A stretch of 64,000 bases of DNA, taken from Methanocella_A sp049676595. Lineage in GTDB: Archaea; Halobacteriota; Methanocellia; Methanocellales; Methanocellaceae. The notes below the pieces were generated by a model. The model did no database searches, was not told where the DNA came from, and was given only the letters and a program-made list of their open reading frames with translations. Below, in pieces: positions 51,596 through 59,969 of the stretch; position 1 is the first letter of the stretch; the number at the start of each line of letters is the position of its first letter. The stretch is taken from contig NZ_CP187259.1 of the NCBI RefSeq assembly GCF_049676595.1, positions 2,170,001 through 2,234,000 on the forward strand. Direction: 5' to 3'. The translations under genes and the position numbers were made by a program.

Positions 51596-53530
51596 TTGAA
51601 ATCAAAACCCGCCGGTGGGGGCAGCCTCAAAAGGTTTAAGAGCGATGCCCTTTTACTAGCAGCCGTGTTCTTATTCGGACTGGTTGCGCTCGCGTTCTTC
51701 ACGCTGACGATTATCGCCGGGTATGCAATAGCAATCCGCTTCAGGGGTCACCTGTCCTGGATGGAGGCGGCTGCCGCTTCGCCTGTGATCGGCATCATTC
51801 TTGCCACCTGGGTAGCACTGGTCATATACCTGCTGACAGGCAGCCTTGATATCAGTATCCTCTTGACTGCATTGCTGATGTTCATCGCCATCGCTTTCGT
51901 GAAGCCGTGGACCGAGAAGCCAGCCCCCGAGAATAAACACCTGCCCGCGCTGCTACTCATCCTCGTCACGGCGTCGGTACTCATGTACCAGGGCCTGCTT
52001 ACGTTCTACAACGGGGAGTACCACATCGCATTCCCCTTCTTCGGTGATGCGGCTTTCCACACTTCCATCATCACTTCGTTCTCGCAGGGCAGCAATTACC
52101 TGCCCCAGTACCCGATCATGTCAGACCACCTGCTGCGGTACACGTTCCTGATCGACTACTACTCGGCACTGCTCGACAGGCTGGGGATGGGCATACAATG
52201 GAGCGTAGTACTACCCGGGATTGCCCTGATGACATCGCTGTTCTACCTGCTCTATTCCCTGGGCTGCAGGTTCACGGGAAGACTTGCCGGCGGACTTATC
52301 ACCGCCTCGCTGGTCGCCTTCAGCGGCGGACTGCAATTTATCCAGGCGTTCAAAGACTGGAGCGTATCAGGCCAGCCGATAACGACGTTCCTGCTGACCC
52401 GCAACCTCAACTACACCTGTATCTTCGATCTGCACTACGTCTTCACCAACTTCACAGACATTATCATGGCCCAGCGAGCCGCCCTGACGGGATTTGTTGC
52501 CGGAGCGCTTATCATCCTCATCTCTTACACGCTATACGTAGACAGAGACTACGATGGCAAAGCGGCAAAAAAGACCCTCCTGGCTGTCGGTGTACTGGCC
52601 GGGCTGCTGCCGTTGTTCCACACATATACGTATGCCTGCGTCATGATCTCCATGGTTTTCCTGTTCATCCTGTACCAGGAAAAACGGTGGCACTACTTTA
52701 TGATTCCGGCAATCGGCCTCGCCCTGCCCCAGGCCTTATACATTGCAGGACAGGGAGCCTCATCGATGATCCGGGTACAGCTGGGCTGGATGGCCGGATC
52801 TCTCACAGACATACCGGGCTTCTGGGTAATGAACATGGGCCTGGAACTTTTCCTGCTAATCGCAGGGCTATTAATTGTAAGCACTAAAAAAGCCAGGTTT
52901 TACCTGCCTTACCTGGCCATCTTCATCGTCGCCAACATCATCGTATTCCAGACGTGGGATTACGACAACCATAAGATGTTCAGCTTCTGGCTGATGCCGT
53001 CCTCACTGTTCATGGCGGCTGCGCTCCTCTACGTGTACGACATCCGCTCGATCGGTAAGCCACTTTTCGCCATAATATTTACCCTGACCATACTCACCGG
53101 CGCCCTGGTAGCCTTTTTCACCATATCCCAGCCCTATGTTGAGTTTTCCAAAAATGACATCTACGTGGCGGACTGGGTCAAAGAAAATACGCCCGGAAAC
53201 GCCGTCTTTTTAACCGGCGACGCACCCACCCACCCGGTGATAGCGCTTGCGGGACGACTGTCCTACTTAGGCTACTATCCATGGATGTACACCCACGGCG
53301 TCAATACCGACGACAGAGTTCAGACCGTGAGAAGCATTTACAACGCTGAGAACATGCACACGATGATCCAGCTGCTCAGGGAAAATAACATCAGCTACGT
53401 ACATTTAGGACCCCAGGAGCTCCGATCCCAGACCTACGACGTCAACCAGTCCTTGTTCGAAAACTGGGAGCCCGTCTTCGACTGGACGGCCCCTGACGGG
53501 GAAAGGTACAGGATCTACCGCGTAGATTGA
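51596..53530 (+). CDS. Large polytopic membrane protein, GT-C glycosyltransferase-like
   Basis: About 13 helices and a C-terminal soluble domain (from DWVKENTPGNAVFLTGDAPTHPV). I choose the TTG at 51596, giving 644 aa. The first ATG (51503) lies inside the divergent gene, and an intermediate ATG is lacking. An alternative long start is possible. The first loops carry FPFFGDAAFHTSIITSFSQG, an acidic/aromatic motif as in the 631-aa protein. The three loci are probably paralogues for surface glycosylation. No ribosome site is obvious at the TTG. Confidence 0.7.
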   Translation: MKSKPAGGGSLKRFKSDALLLAAVFLFGLVALAFFTLTIIAGYAIAIRFRGHLSWMEAAAASPVIGIILATWVALVIYLLTGSLDISILLTALLMFIAIAFVKPWTEKPAPENKHLPALLLILVTASVLMYQGLLTFYNGEYHIAFPFFGDAAFHTSIITSFSQGSNYLPQYPIMSDHLLRYTFLIDYYSALLDRLGMGIQWSVVLPGIALMTSLFYLLYSLGCRFTGRLAGGLITASLVAFSGGLQFIQAFKDWSVSGQPITTFLLTRNLNYTCIFDLHYVFTNFTDIIMAQRAALTGFVAGALIILISYTLYVDRDYDGKAAKKTLLAVGVLAGLLPLFHTYTYACVMISMVFLFILYQEKRWHYFMIPAIGLALPQALYIAGQGASSMIRVQLGWMAGSLTDIPGFWVMNMGLELFLLIAGLLIVSTKKARFYLPYLAIFIVANIIVFQTWDYDNHKMFSFWLMPSSLFMAAALLYVYDIRSIGKPLFAIIFTLTILTGALVAFFTISQPYVEFSKNDIYVADWVKENTPGNAVFLTGDAPTHPVIALAGRLSYLGYYPWMYTHGVNTDDRVQTVRSIYNAENMHTMIQLLRENNISYVHLGPQELRSQTYDVNQSLFENWEPVFDWTAPDGERYRIYRVD

Positions 53531-53597
53531 ATAACCACCAGTAACTGATAAAAAAGTTAGCGTATGCGAGGCTTTCCGTTTCTGGTTGCTCGTATGG

Positions 53598-53794
53598 CGT
53601 GGGACAGCAATACGAACGCTGCGCTGTGCCAGAAACACAGATTCCTACAGATTGCGCAGATTGCACAGATTTCTTTTAGAATAAGGGATAGATCGAGCCC
53701 TTTCCTTTTTTGTTACCGATTAGCATCTGTGCAATCTGTACTATCTGTCGTAATCTGTGATCTGGCACAGCGCAGCGTTCGTGTACGTTCACGG
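53598..53794. repeat. Family B palindromic element, copy B4, plus a lone right end
   Basis: The left end is GACAGCAATACGAACGCTG, then ACAGATT words. A spacer with AAAAGGG- and CCCTTTCC-type sequence follows, then inverted ATCTGTGCA, ATCTGTACT words and the end TGGCACAGCGCAGCGTTCG. A second, slightly diverged right end (CTGGCACAGCGTAGCGTTCG) lies alone at about 53837-53858. No gene is present here; the sequence after 53860 leads into the fprA promoter. Confidence 0.9.
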
Positions 53795-53957
53795 GCACAT
53801 GGATAGCATGGTTTAGATTACCTGAAAAATCTGTAGCTGGCACAGCGTAGCGTTCGTCAAATCGCTCACCCGGCGATAGTGCAATTATTGGCCGAACGGG
53901 CCAGGATATTTTAACCAGCCGAAACCTTAAAATACAATTGTTCGCATACGATAGAAC

Positions 53958-53975
53958 GTTCGTTGTATTACGAAC
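53958..53975 (+). promoter_or_regulatory. Palindromic operator upstream of fprA
   Basis: GTTCGT and ACGAAC form perfect 6-bp arms around TGTATT, about 25 bp ahead of the ATG. A related TTCG-CGAT arrangement lies just upstream (about 53941-53952). A TATA-like TTAAAATAC is at about 53926. The site overlaps the expected transcription start, so a repressor bound there could block fprA; the regulator is not known. Confidence 0.5.
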
Positions 53976-54000
53976 ATTAATGTTACCGGAGACTAAAAGC

Positions 54001-55218
54001 ATGAAAGCGGTTGAAATTTCAAGTGGCGTTTACTGGGTCGGAGCAATTGACTGGAACCTGCGAGATTACCATGGCTACACTTTGCCTGGCACAACTTACA
54101 ACGCATACCTGATCGTCGGCGAGAAGGTAGCGCTGATCGACAATACGTATCCGGGCCACGAGAAGCAGATGATCGAGAGGATCAAGTCCATCGTCGACCC
54201 GAAGAATATCGACTACATCATCATGAACCACGTAGAGAAGGATCACTCCGGAGCGCTACCGCTACTGCAGAAGATGCTCCCGAACGCCCCCATCTACTGT
54301 ACTGAGAACGCTGTCAAGGGCTTCGGCAAACACTACGATACCACCGGCTGGAACTTCAAGACTGTCAAGAGTCTCGAATCCCTGAGCCTCGGCAACGGCA
54401 AGACACTGGTCTTCCTTGAGGCGCCTATGCTCCACTGGCCTGACAGCATGTTCACCTACCTGGCTGAAGAGAAAATTCTGTTCCCCAACGACGCCTTCGG
54501 CCAGCACATCGCCTGCTCCGAGAGGTTCGACGACCAGCTGGGCAAAGAGGAGTCCTTCAAGCACGCTCAGAAGTTCTTCGCTAACCTGATAGTCTCGCTG
54601 GCCCCGAGGGTGCTGAAGAAGTTCCAGCAGGTCACGGACCTGAAGATCGAGATCAAGATGATCGCTCCCAGCCACGGCATCATATGGAGATCATACGCTG
54701 GGGACATCGTCAACGCTTACGCTAACTGGAGCCTTGGCAAGTCCAGGGACAAAGTCACCATAGTCTACGACACCATGCACGGCTCGACCGATGCCATGGC
54801 AAAGATGCTCGCGGAGGGAGTCATGGCCGAAGGCGTGGAAGTCAAAGTCCACATCCTGAAGGACGGCAAGCACGAGGGCACCCACCGCAGCAATGTCGTT
54901 ACCGACGTGCTCGACTCCAAAGCCATACTCGTCGGTTCGCCCACGCTGCAGAACCAGATGTACCCGACTGTGGCCGACTTCCTGTGCTACCTGAAAGGCG
55001 TGGAGCCCGGCAAGCTGGCGCAGAAAAAGATCGGCTGCGCCTTCGGATCCCACGGCGGCCACGGCGGCACCATCAGGCAGATCAGCGACGAGCTGAAAGC
55101 TGCTGGCATCGAGGTAATCAACGACGGGTACGAAGTCTACTACAAGCCTGACGAGGCCGAGCTCCAGAAGTGCTACGAGATCGGCAGAGACATCGCCCGC
55201 CGCATCAAGGCGATGTGA
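54001..55218 (+). CDS. fprA: A-type flavoprotein (F420H2 oxidase, FprA-like)
   Basis: Diflavin diiron protein that reduces O2 to water, in methanogens with F420H2, to protect oxygen-sensitive enzymes. The start is the ATG at 54001 (GGAG before it), giving 405 aa. The N-terminal metallo-beta-lactamase domain has the diiron motif NHVEKDHSG (H77, E79, D81, H82), TENAVKGFGKHY, FPNDAFGQH and APSHGIIWRS. The C-terminal flavodoxin domain starts near residue 255 with VTIVYDTMHGSTDAMA and contains GSPTLQNQMYPTV and FGSHGGHGG. An upstream palindrome suggests regulation, possibly by oxidative stress. Confidence 0.93.
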   Translation: MKAVEISSGVYWVGAIDWNLRDYHGYTLPGTTYNAYLIVGEKVALIDNTYPGHEKQMIERIKSIVDPKNIDYIIMNHVEKDHSGALPLLQKMLPNAPIYCTENAVKGFGKHYDTTGWNFKTVKSLESLSLGNGKTLVFLEAPMLHWPDSMFTYLAEEKILFPNDAFGQHIACSERFDDQLGKEESFKHAQKFFANLIVSLAPRVLKKFQQVTDLKIEIKMIAPSHGIIWRSYAGDIVNAYANWSLGKSRDKVTIVYDTMHGSTDAMAKMLAEGVMAEGVEVKVHILKDGKHEGTHRSNVVTDVLDSKAILVGSPTLQNQMYPTVADFLCYLKGVEPGKLAQKKIGCAFGSHGGHGGTIRQISDELKAAGIEVINDGYEVYYKPDEAELQKCYEIGRDIARRIKAM

Positions 55219-55271
55219 GCCGGCTGAAGATTATCGAAACACCAGTAAGTATGAATCCCTAACTTAAAGCC

Positions 55272-55352
55272 AGAGCGTTACCGCCTGCCCGGCAAGCTCA
55301 GAAGAACGACGAATCGGTTTGCATAATAGCTGCAGGGCCGGCGGTAAGCTCT
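55272..55352 (+). ncRNA. Candidate structured RNA or long-arm terminator
   Basis: AGAGCGTTACCGCCTGCCC and GGGCCGGCGGTAAGCTCT are reverse complements apart from a bulge and one mismatch, giving an 18-bp stem around a roughly 44-nt loop. AAAACGTTTTTCTATTT follows. It lies downstream of fprA. The stem is too long for an ordinary terminator. I found no coding frame and no known RNA signature. Confidence 0.45.
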
Positions 55353-55467
55353 AAAACGTTTTTCTATTTCTCGACACCCCAAACTCTTGCTCACCCCAAA
55401 ACCGGGTTCGCTCGATAGCCTGAATACGAATTTAAATATAAGCTCAAATCTCGCTACAGGGATCTCT

Positions 55468-55596
55468 GTGGCTCAGAAGGTGGAGCAAAAGGGTAAAATG
55501 ACCGTAGAAGAGGCGGGCAGGAAAGGCGGGCAGAGAGTCAGGGAACTGATCAGGAAAGGTGAAGAGGCCCGGAAGCGGATGGCTTTAAAGAAGTAA
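55468..55596 (+). CDS. Small KGG-motif protein, 42 aa
   Basis: A basic, helical peptide: VAQKVEQKGKMTVEEAGRKGGQRVRELIRKG. The EAGRKGGQRV core is the KGG motif common in small archaeal and stress proteins. I choose the GTG at 55468: a TATA box (TTTAAATATAAG, about 55432-55443) sits upstream, so an ATG at 55387 would lie before the promoter. AGGGAT precedes the GTG. Function unknown. Confidence 0.6.
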   Translation: MAQKVEQKGKMTVEEAGRKGGQRVRELIRKGEEARKRMALKK

Positions 55597-55655
55597 GCAT
55601 TATTTACTGTAGCTTTTATCCTTCACGGACCCTGTCAAATGGAGCTATTGAACGC

Positions 55656-55668
55656 AAATTTTAAATAC
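55656..55668 (+). promoter_or_regulatory. TATA box of the tRNA-Glu gene
   Basis: CAAATTTTAAATA lies about 40 bp before the mature tRNA start, as expected for an archaeal tRNA promoter with a short leader. The sequence CGCAAA just before it could serve as the BRE. Confidence 0.5.
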
Positions 55669-55702
55669 CATAAATGACTTGTATGTGTCGCACAACAGTG
55701 AT

Positions 55703-55777
55703 GCTCCGATAGTGTAGACCGGCCAATCATGACGGACTCTCACTCCGTCGACTGGGGTTCAAATCCCCATCGGAGCA
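55703..55777 (+). tRNA. tRNA-Glu (anticodon CUC)
   Basis: A full cloverleaf can be folded: acceptor GCTCCGA with TCGGAGC, anticodon stem ACGGA/TCCGT around loop CTCTCAC (anticodon CTC, reads GAG), T-arm CTGGGGTTCAAATCCCCA. The discriminator is A and the CCA tail is not encoded. No intron is present. The anticodon stem and T-arm pairs are all perfect. Confidence 0.95.
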
Positions 55778-55782
55778 CTGAT

Positions 55783-55826
55783 AAAAAGGCCCAAATCTCC
55801 GTACTGGCGATTTGGGCTTTTTGTTT
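55783..55826 (+). terminator. Hairpin terminator after tRNA-Glu
   Basis: Arms AAAAAGGCCCAAATC and GATTTGGGCTTTTTG surround a 12-nt loop, with a following TTTTT. It lies directly after the tRNA gene and ahead of the end of the convergent kinase gene, so it may end both transcripts. Confidence 0.7.
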
Positions 55827-55851
55827 TTATAGGATGATGAAGTAGGGCTAA

Positions 55852-57582
55852 CTATGTCGGTTCTTCCGCTGCGGGCAGCGATACGATGAACTTAGCGCCC
55901 TTCGAGTAGTCGCCAGGCACCCGATCGGCGACTGTGACGTCTCCGCCGGCGTTCTCGACCAGGCTCTTGACAATGAAGAGGCCCAGGCCCCTGCCATGGG
56001 CTTTTGTATCTCCCCTCTCGAACCTGTTGAAGATCTTTTCTTTGAGGCTGTCGGGGATACCAGGGCCGTTGTCTGCCACTGAGATCTGGTAAAATTTCCG
56101 GCCCGCTATCTGGACCTCGACTACGGCGATGTCGATGACGATGCTATCACCGGAATGCTTGATCGAGTTGTTGATGAGGTTGCAGAAGACCTCCGCCATC
56201 AGCGAAGTGCCTTTTATCACGAGGCCGTTTCTGGGCGCGTAGTTGATCGCGACTGATTTGCCATCTGGCCGGGGCGCTCCTTCGATGCACTGCCGGATCA
56301 TCTGGTCGAGATCTTCCGGCTGGTAGGTAATTTTTTCCTCGTTAATGGCCTGTATCTTGCGCACGCTGTCGATTATGCTGGCGCTGCCTGTCGAAGATTT
56401 AATGGCATCGGTGATGATCTCTTTCTGGTCCGGGGTCAGATTATCGTCATCTTTTATCAGTTCCAGGTTCCCGATAGTGACCTGGTTGAGGTTGTTGATG
56501 TCATGGCCCATGATGTCGAGGTACAGTTCGGCCCGGTTCTTCTCATCCAGGATCTTTTCCCGGTCTGCCCCGATTGTCCGCCCCATGTTCAGAAACGACC
56601 GGGCGAGCACTCCGATCTCGTCCTGGCGATCGACGGGCAGAGACTTTTCGTATTCGGTCAGATCCTTTTCCGGTATACTTTTCGTCGCTTCGGATATGGC
56701 CACAATAGGCCGGGACAAGTAATTGCCGATGTAGAGCGAGAGGGGAACTGCCAGGATTAGCAAAGCCAACACGATGATGAGGAAGGCCCATGAGGATCTC
56801 TCGACAGGCGCATAGGCTACGTGAACAGGTAGAGAAACTACAACTCCCCACCCGTAATCATTCACTGGAGAATAGGCTGCCAGTCGCTGGTCGTTTTCAT
56901 ACGTGAACCGGTTTTCCATGACGCCCTCGTTACCTGCCAGGACTTCCCGGACCACGGGAAGGGATGAAAAATCAGTCATCCGGGACATATAACTTTCATT
57001 ATTATGCATCATGACGTGGCCAGTCCGGTTTACGAGGTAGATGTACTGGGCGTCTTTGACGGTAGCTCCCTTGACTACATTTGAATAGTTCTGGAGTGAC
57101 CAGCCCCCCACGAGCACGCCGATAGTTGTGCCATTATCTACAACCGGGGCACCAATATAGATGGTAGGATGTCCTGTGACATCGCCCTTGATACCATCGC
57201 TGACATAGGGCGTCGAAGTATTCAGCACGTTACCTACGAATGGACGGCCCCGAAGGTTCTGCCCGACGTATTCAGTATGAGGATAATAGGAGATGACATT
57301 GCCCTCGGCATCGGTGAAATAGGCTGAGTCGAACTCTGCTAATTCGGAGATATATGCAGCGTTTTCAGCTAAAAAGGTAGTATTCCTTTCATTTATGGCC
57401 TGGATGACCAGCGGCCGGTCAGAGATGGTTGTAAGGTACGATATACCGAAGTTTATGTAGCTCCTGGTCAGGGCTGCCACTACTTTTGCTTCTGAAAGAT
57501 GGTACTCCTGGATGTCCTGCTTGATGATATCCCGGTAGTACAGTATGCCAAGGCTGCCTACGATTATGACAGGAATAATCAT
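55852..57582 (-). CDS. Sensor histidine kinase with extracytoplasmic Cache domain
   Basis: A 576-aa kinase. The N-terminal helix (residues 1-16) and TM2 (about 264-288) enclose a Cache-type sensor (about 20-260, FDSAYFTDAEGNVISYYPHTEYVG). A HAMP linker (about 290-345), the H-box IMGHDINNLNQ (H360), and the N, G1 and G2 boxes of the ATPase (NLINNSIKHS, DNGPGIPD, GRGLGLFIVK) follow. In-frame coding upstream of the ATG (SIKRQTIIGLALA) lacks a normal start codon, so the true N-terminus may be longer. It is the last gene of the kai region and closely resembles its neighbour's kinase half. Confidence 0.88.
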   Translation of the reverse strand: MIIPVIIVGSLGILYYRDIIKQDIQEYHLSEAKVVAALTRSYINFGISYLTTISDRPLVIQAINERNTTFLAENAAYISELAEFDSAYFTDAEGNVISYYPHTEYVGQNLRGRPFVGNVLNTSTPYVSDGIKGDVTGHPTIYIGAPVVDNGTTIGVLVGGWSLQNYSNVVKGATVKDAQYIYLVNRTGHVMMHNNESYMSRMTDFSSLPVVREVLAGNEGVMENRFTYENDQRLAAYSPVNDYGWGVVVSLPVHVAYAPVERSSWAFLIIVLALLILAVPLSLYIGNYLSRPIVAISEATKSIPEKDLTEYEKSLPVDRQDEIGVLARSFLNMGRTIGADREKILDEKNRAELYLDIMGHDINNLNQVTIGNLELIKDDDNLTPDQKEIITDAIKSSTGSASIIDSVRKIQAINEEKITYQPEDLDQMIRQCIEGAPRPDGKSVAINYAPRNGLVIKGTSLMAEVFCNLINNSIKHSGDSIVIDIAVVEVQIAGRKFYQISVADNGPGIPDSLKEKIFNRFERGDTKAHGRGLGLFIVKSLVENAGGDVTVADRVPGDYSKGAKFIVSLPAAEEPT

Positions 57583-57726
57583 TGCCAGAGCGAGCCCGAT
57601 GATGGTCTGGCGTTTTATAGAGGTAACTTAGAATCCCCTGTAAAAATTCTGAATTAACGTATTAATATATTAGTGAAGTTTTTTCCCGATCAGCTCCGGC
57701 AAACGAAGAGTTCAAACACTGATGCA

Positions 57727-59637
57727 CTAAGATGCTGCAGGCAGCACGATCACAAACCTGGCGCCCTGGCGATAGTCGCCGGGTACCCGGTCTTCCACCC
57801 ACATTTTACCCCCGTATTCTTCGACCAGGGTTCTGGCAATGTGGAGCCCGAGGCCTTTGCCGTGGGCTTTTGTGTCCCCCCGCTGAAACCGCATGTAAAT
57901 CTTGTCCTTCATCCAGTTGGAGATGCCGGGCCCATTGTCCTCGACTTCGCACCGGATGTAAGTCATTGCTTTCTCCCGGGTGCGGGCCACCCGGATGTTG
58001 ATGACCAGGGGCTTTTTGGGGTCGGAGTGTTTCAGGGAGTTATTCAGCAGGTTGGAAAAGACATCGGTTACCAGATCATTTGCTTTTACCATGCAGGACG
58101 GTATCGTTTGCAGATTGACCGTGACATCCCGGCCGTCGGCAACTGAGTAGGTCAACTTCAGGCGGGTGAGGATTTCACACAGGTCTATCTGCCTGGTCTC
58201 TGTGATCTTCTCAGTATTCTGGAGTTGTCGGACGTTGTCTATGATCTGGGAGGTATCTCGCATGGACTCGAGAGACTTTGCCATCAGCTCTTTAGCTTCC
58301 CCGAGATCGTCGCTGTCAGTTGCAAGTTCGAGGTAGCCTATGCCGATCTGCATCAGGTTCCGGATATCGTGGCCAAGCAGATCGAGGTACAGCTCGACCT
58401 GTGCTTTGGCATCCTTCAGCTCCTCCTCGGATTTCTTCCTCGCCGTGATATCGGTGTACATGGATATAGAGCCTGCATAGTTACCATCCTCATCCAGAAT
58501 GGGCGCTGCGTTTGCGATCGCCAGTAATCTGGTTCCGTCCTTCTTAAGCAAGGCACAATCGTACGACTCTTTGATCCCTTGTTTTCTCCGTTCCATCATG
58601 GTTCGCTGGACGGGGATATAGTCGCTCTCCACGAAGTCGTACATCAGCCTGCCTAACATTTCTTCCGGAGTGTAGCCCAGCATCTCGGCACACCGGGGGT
58701 TGACAAACTTGATAACGCCGGTTTTGTTCACCGTCCAGATGCCCTCTTGCGCAAGCTCGACGATCTGGCGGTACTTTCGCTCGCTTTCCCTCAGGGCATA
58801 CTCAGCTTTCTTCCTCTCGGAGACTTCGGCCCGGAGAGACTCATAAGCTTTGAGCAGATCCTTACTGCGGTTTTTGGCCTCGGCTTCCAGCCTCTCCTTC
58901 GCGGTGCTCAGTTCTTCTTCGTACTGGAAGTGCCAGGTAACGTCCCTTATCGAAACCAGAAAGGAAGGTTGGCCCTTCCACTGGACCTCTACTACCCGCA
59001 TTTCAGCAGCTACAAACTTGCGGAACTCCCGCAGAATATACACTTCCACAGGCTCGGTAAGGAGGATGGGAAAGCCGAACGTTTTGCCGATCATATCTTT
59101 CTCCGCCAGGTTAAAAAGCGATTCTGCAGCGGGATTTATGAACTGGATAATGCCACTCTGATCCAGGACAACCATAGCATCTGCGTTCTTGGTGACAATT
59201 GCGCGAATATCCTCGGCCGCTCGTTTTTGCATCGTCTCGACCTGCTTCCGCCGGACGATCTCCTCGATCAGGGTCCGGAGTTCGAGAAACTGGGTTTTAA
59301 GATCACCGCTGAGCGGCAAGACAAATTCGGCGCCGGCTTTCATAGCTTTGATCGTGTTTTGCTCTCTTGCCCGGCGGGTGTATAGTACGACCGGTATACC
59401 AAGTTCTTCACCCTTGATCCGGTCCAGAAGAGCAATCCAGTCTATCTCGGGCACTTCATAATTACCAACCAGGATATCGGTCGTTCTCTGTTTTACCACG
59501 CTTACTGCTTCTTCTGCAGTACCTGCGGAACGAACTGTGATAGTATTGCCACTGGACAGATAGCCTGCAGTATCCCTAATGAAATCCGGATTATCATCGA
59601 CGATTAGGACTGATATCATGGATTCACTTGAAGACAT
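57727..59637 (-). CDS. Hybrid kinase: degenerate receiver, two PAS domains, histidine kinase
   Basis: A 636-aa protein. The N-terminal receiver (about 8-125) keeps the acidic pair D14/D15 and the Thr switch (YTRR), but the phospho-acceptor is Asn (DILVGNYEVP, N59). The switch lysine in the YLQKGG-type motif is Leu (VLPLSG, L109). PAS domains lie at about 145-245 and 290-410. The H-box is LLGHDIRNLMQ, and the ATPase has NLLNNSLKHS, DNGPGISN and GKGLGLHI. It sits 23 bp after kaiB. The receiver is probably a protein-binding pseudo-receiver, perhaps for Kai proteins. Confidence 0.9.
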   Translation of the reverse strand: MSSSESMISVLIVDDNPDFIRDTAGYLSSGNTITVRSAGTAEEAVSVVKQRTTDILVGNYEVPEIDWIALLDRIKGEELGIPVVLYTRRAREQNTIKAMKAGAEFVLPLSGDLKTQFLELRTLIEEIVRRKQVETMQKRAAEDIRAIVTKNADAMVVLDQSGIIQFINPAAESLFNLAEKDMIGKTFGFPILLTEPVEVYILREFRKFVAAEMRVVEVQWKGQPSFLVSIRDVTWHFQYEEELSTAKERLEAEAKNRSKDLLKAYESLRAEVSERKKAEYALRESERKYRQIVELAQEGIWTVNKTGVIKFVNPRCAEMLGYTPEEMLGRLMYDFVESDYIPVQRTMMERRKQGIKESYDCALLKKDGTRLLAIANAAPILDEDGNYAGSISMYTDITARKKSEEELKDAKAQVELYLDLLGHDIRNLMQIGIGYLELATDSDDLGEAKELMAKSLESMRDTSQIIDNVRQLQNTEKITETRQIDLCEILTRLKLTYSVADGRDVTVNLQTIPSCMVKANDLVTDVFSNLLNNSLKHSDPKKPLVINIRVARTREKAMTYIRCEVEDNGPGISNWMKDKIYMRFQRGDTKAHGKGLGLHIARTLVEEYGGKMWVEDRVPGDYRQGARFVIVLPAAS

Positions 59638-59660
59638 GTGATAATTATATAATACATTTG

Positions 59661-59969
59661 TTATTTCTTTGGTTTAATGTCTAATCCCACCAGCACTTTT
59701 TCAGTAGCTGACATATCACCGATCAGCTTCTTGAGCGGCTCCGGCAATTTTCTTACAACTGTAGGCACTGCAAAGATCTGCTCTTCAGCCGCAAGCTGGG
59801 GATGTTTCAGCAGATCGATGACTTCGATGGTATATCTTCCTTTCAGGTATTCTTCGCATACTTTGCGTAAATTTGCTATCGCATCCCGGGATTTGGGGGT
59901 TTCTCCTGCTACGTAGATTCTCAGATCCCACTCTATTGCCGCCTCGTCCTGGATATTTTTACCGGTCAT
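59661..59969 (-). CDS. kaiB: KaiB-family protein
   Basis: A 102-aa thioredoxin-like protein: LRIYVAGETPKSRDAIANLRKVCEEYLKGRYTIEVIDLLKHPQLAAEEQIFAVPTVVRKLPEPLKKLIGDM. The VAGxTPxS and VPTVVRKLPxP motifs are characteristic of KaiB. In cyanobacteria KaiB switches fold and binds the KaiC hexamer; in archaea it is thought to act with KaiC in signal or stress control. Its start overlaps the end of kaiC by 11 bp, so they are co-translated. Confidence 0.93.
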   Translation of the reverse strand: MTGKNIQDEAAIEWDLRIYVAGETPKSRDAIANLRKVCEEYLKGRYTIEVIDLLKHPQLAAEEQIFAVPTVVRKLPEPLKKLIGDMSATEKVLVGLDIKPKK

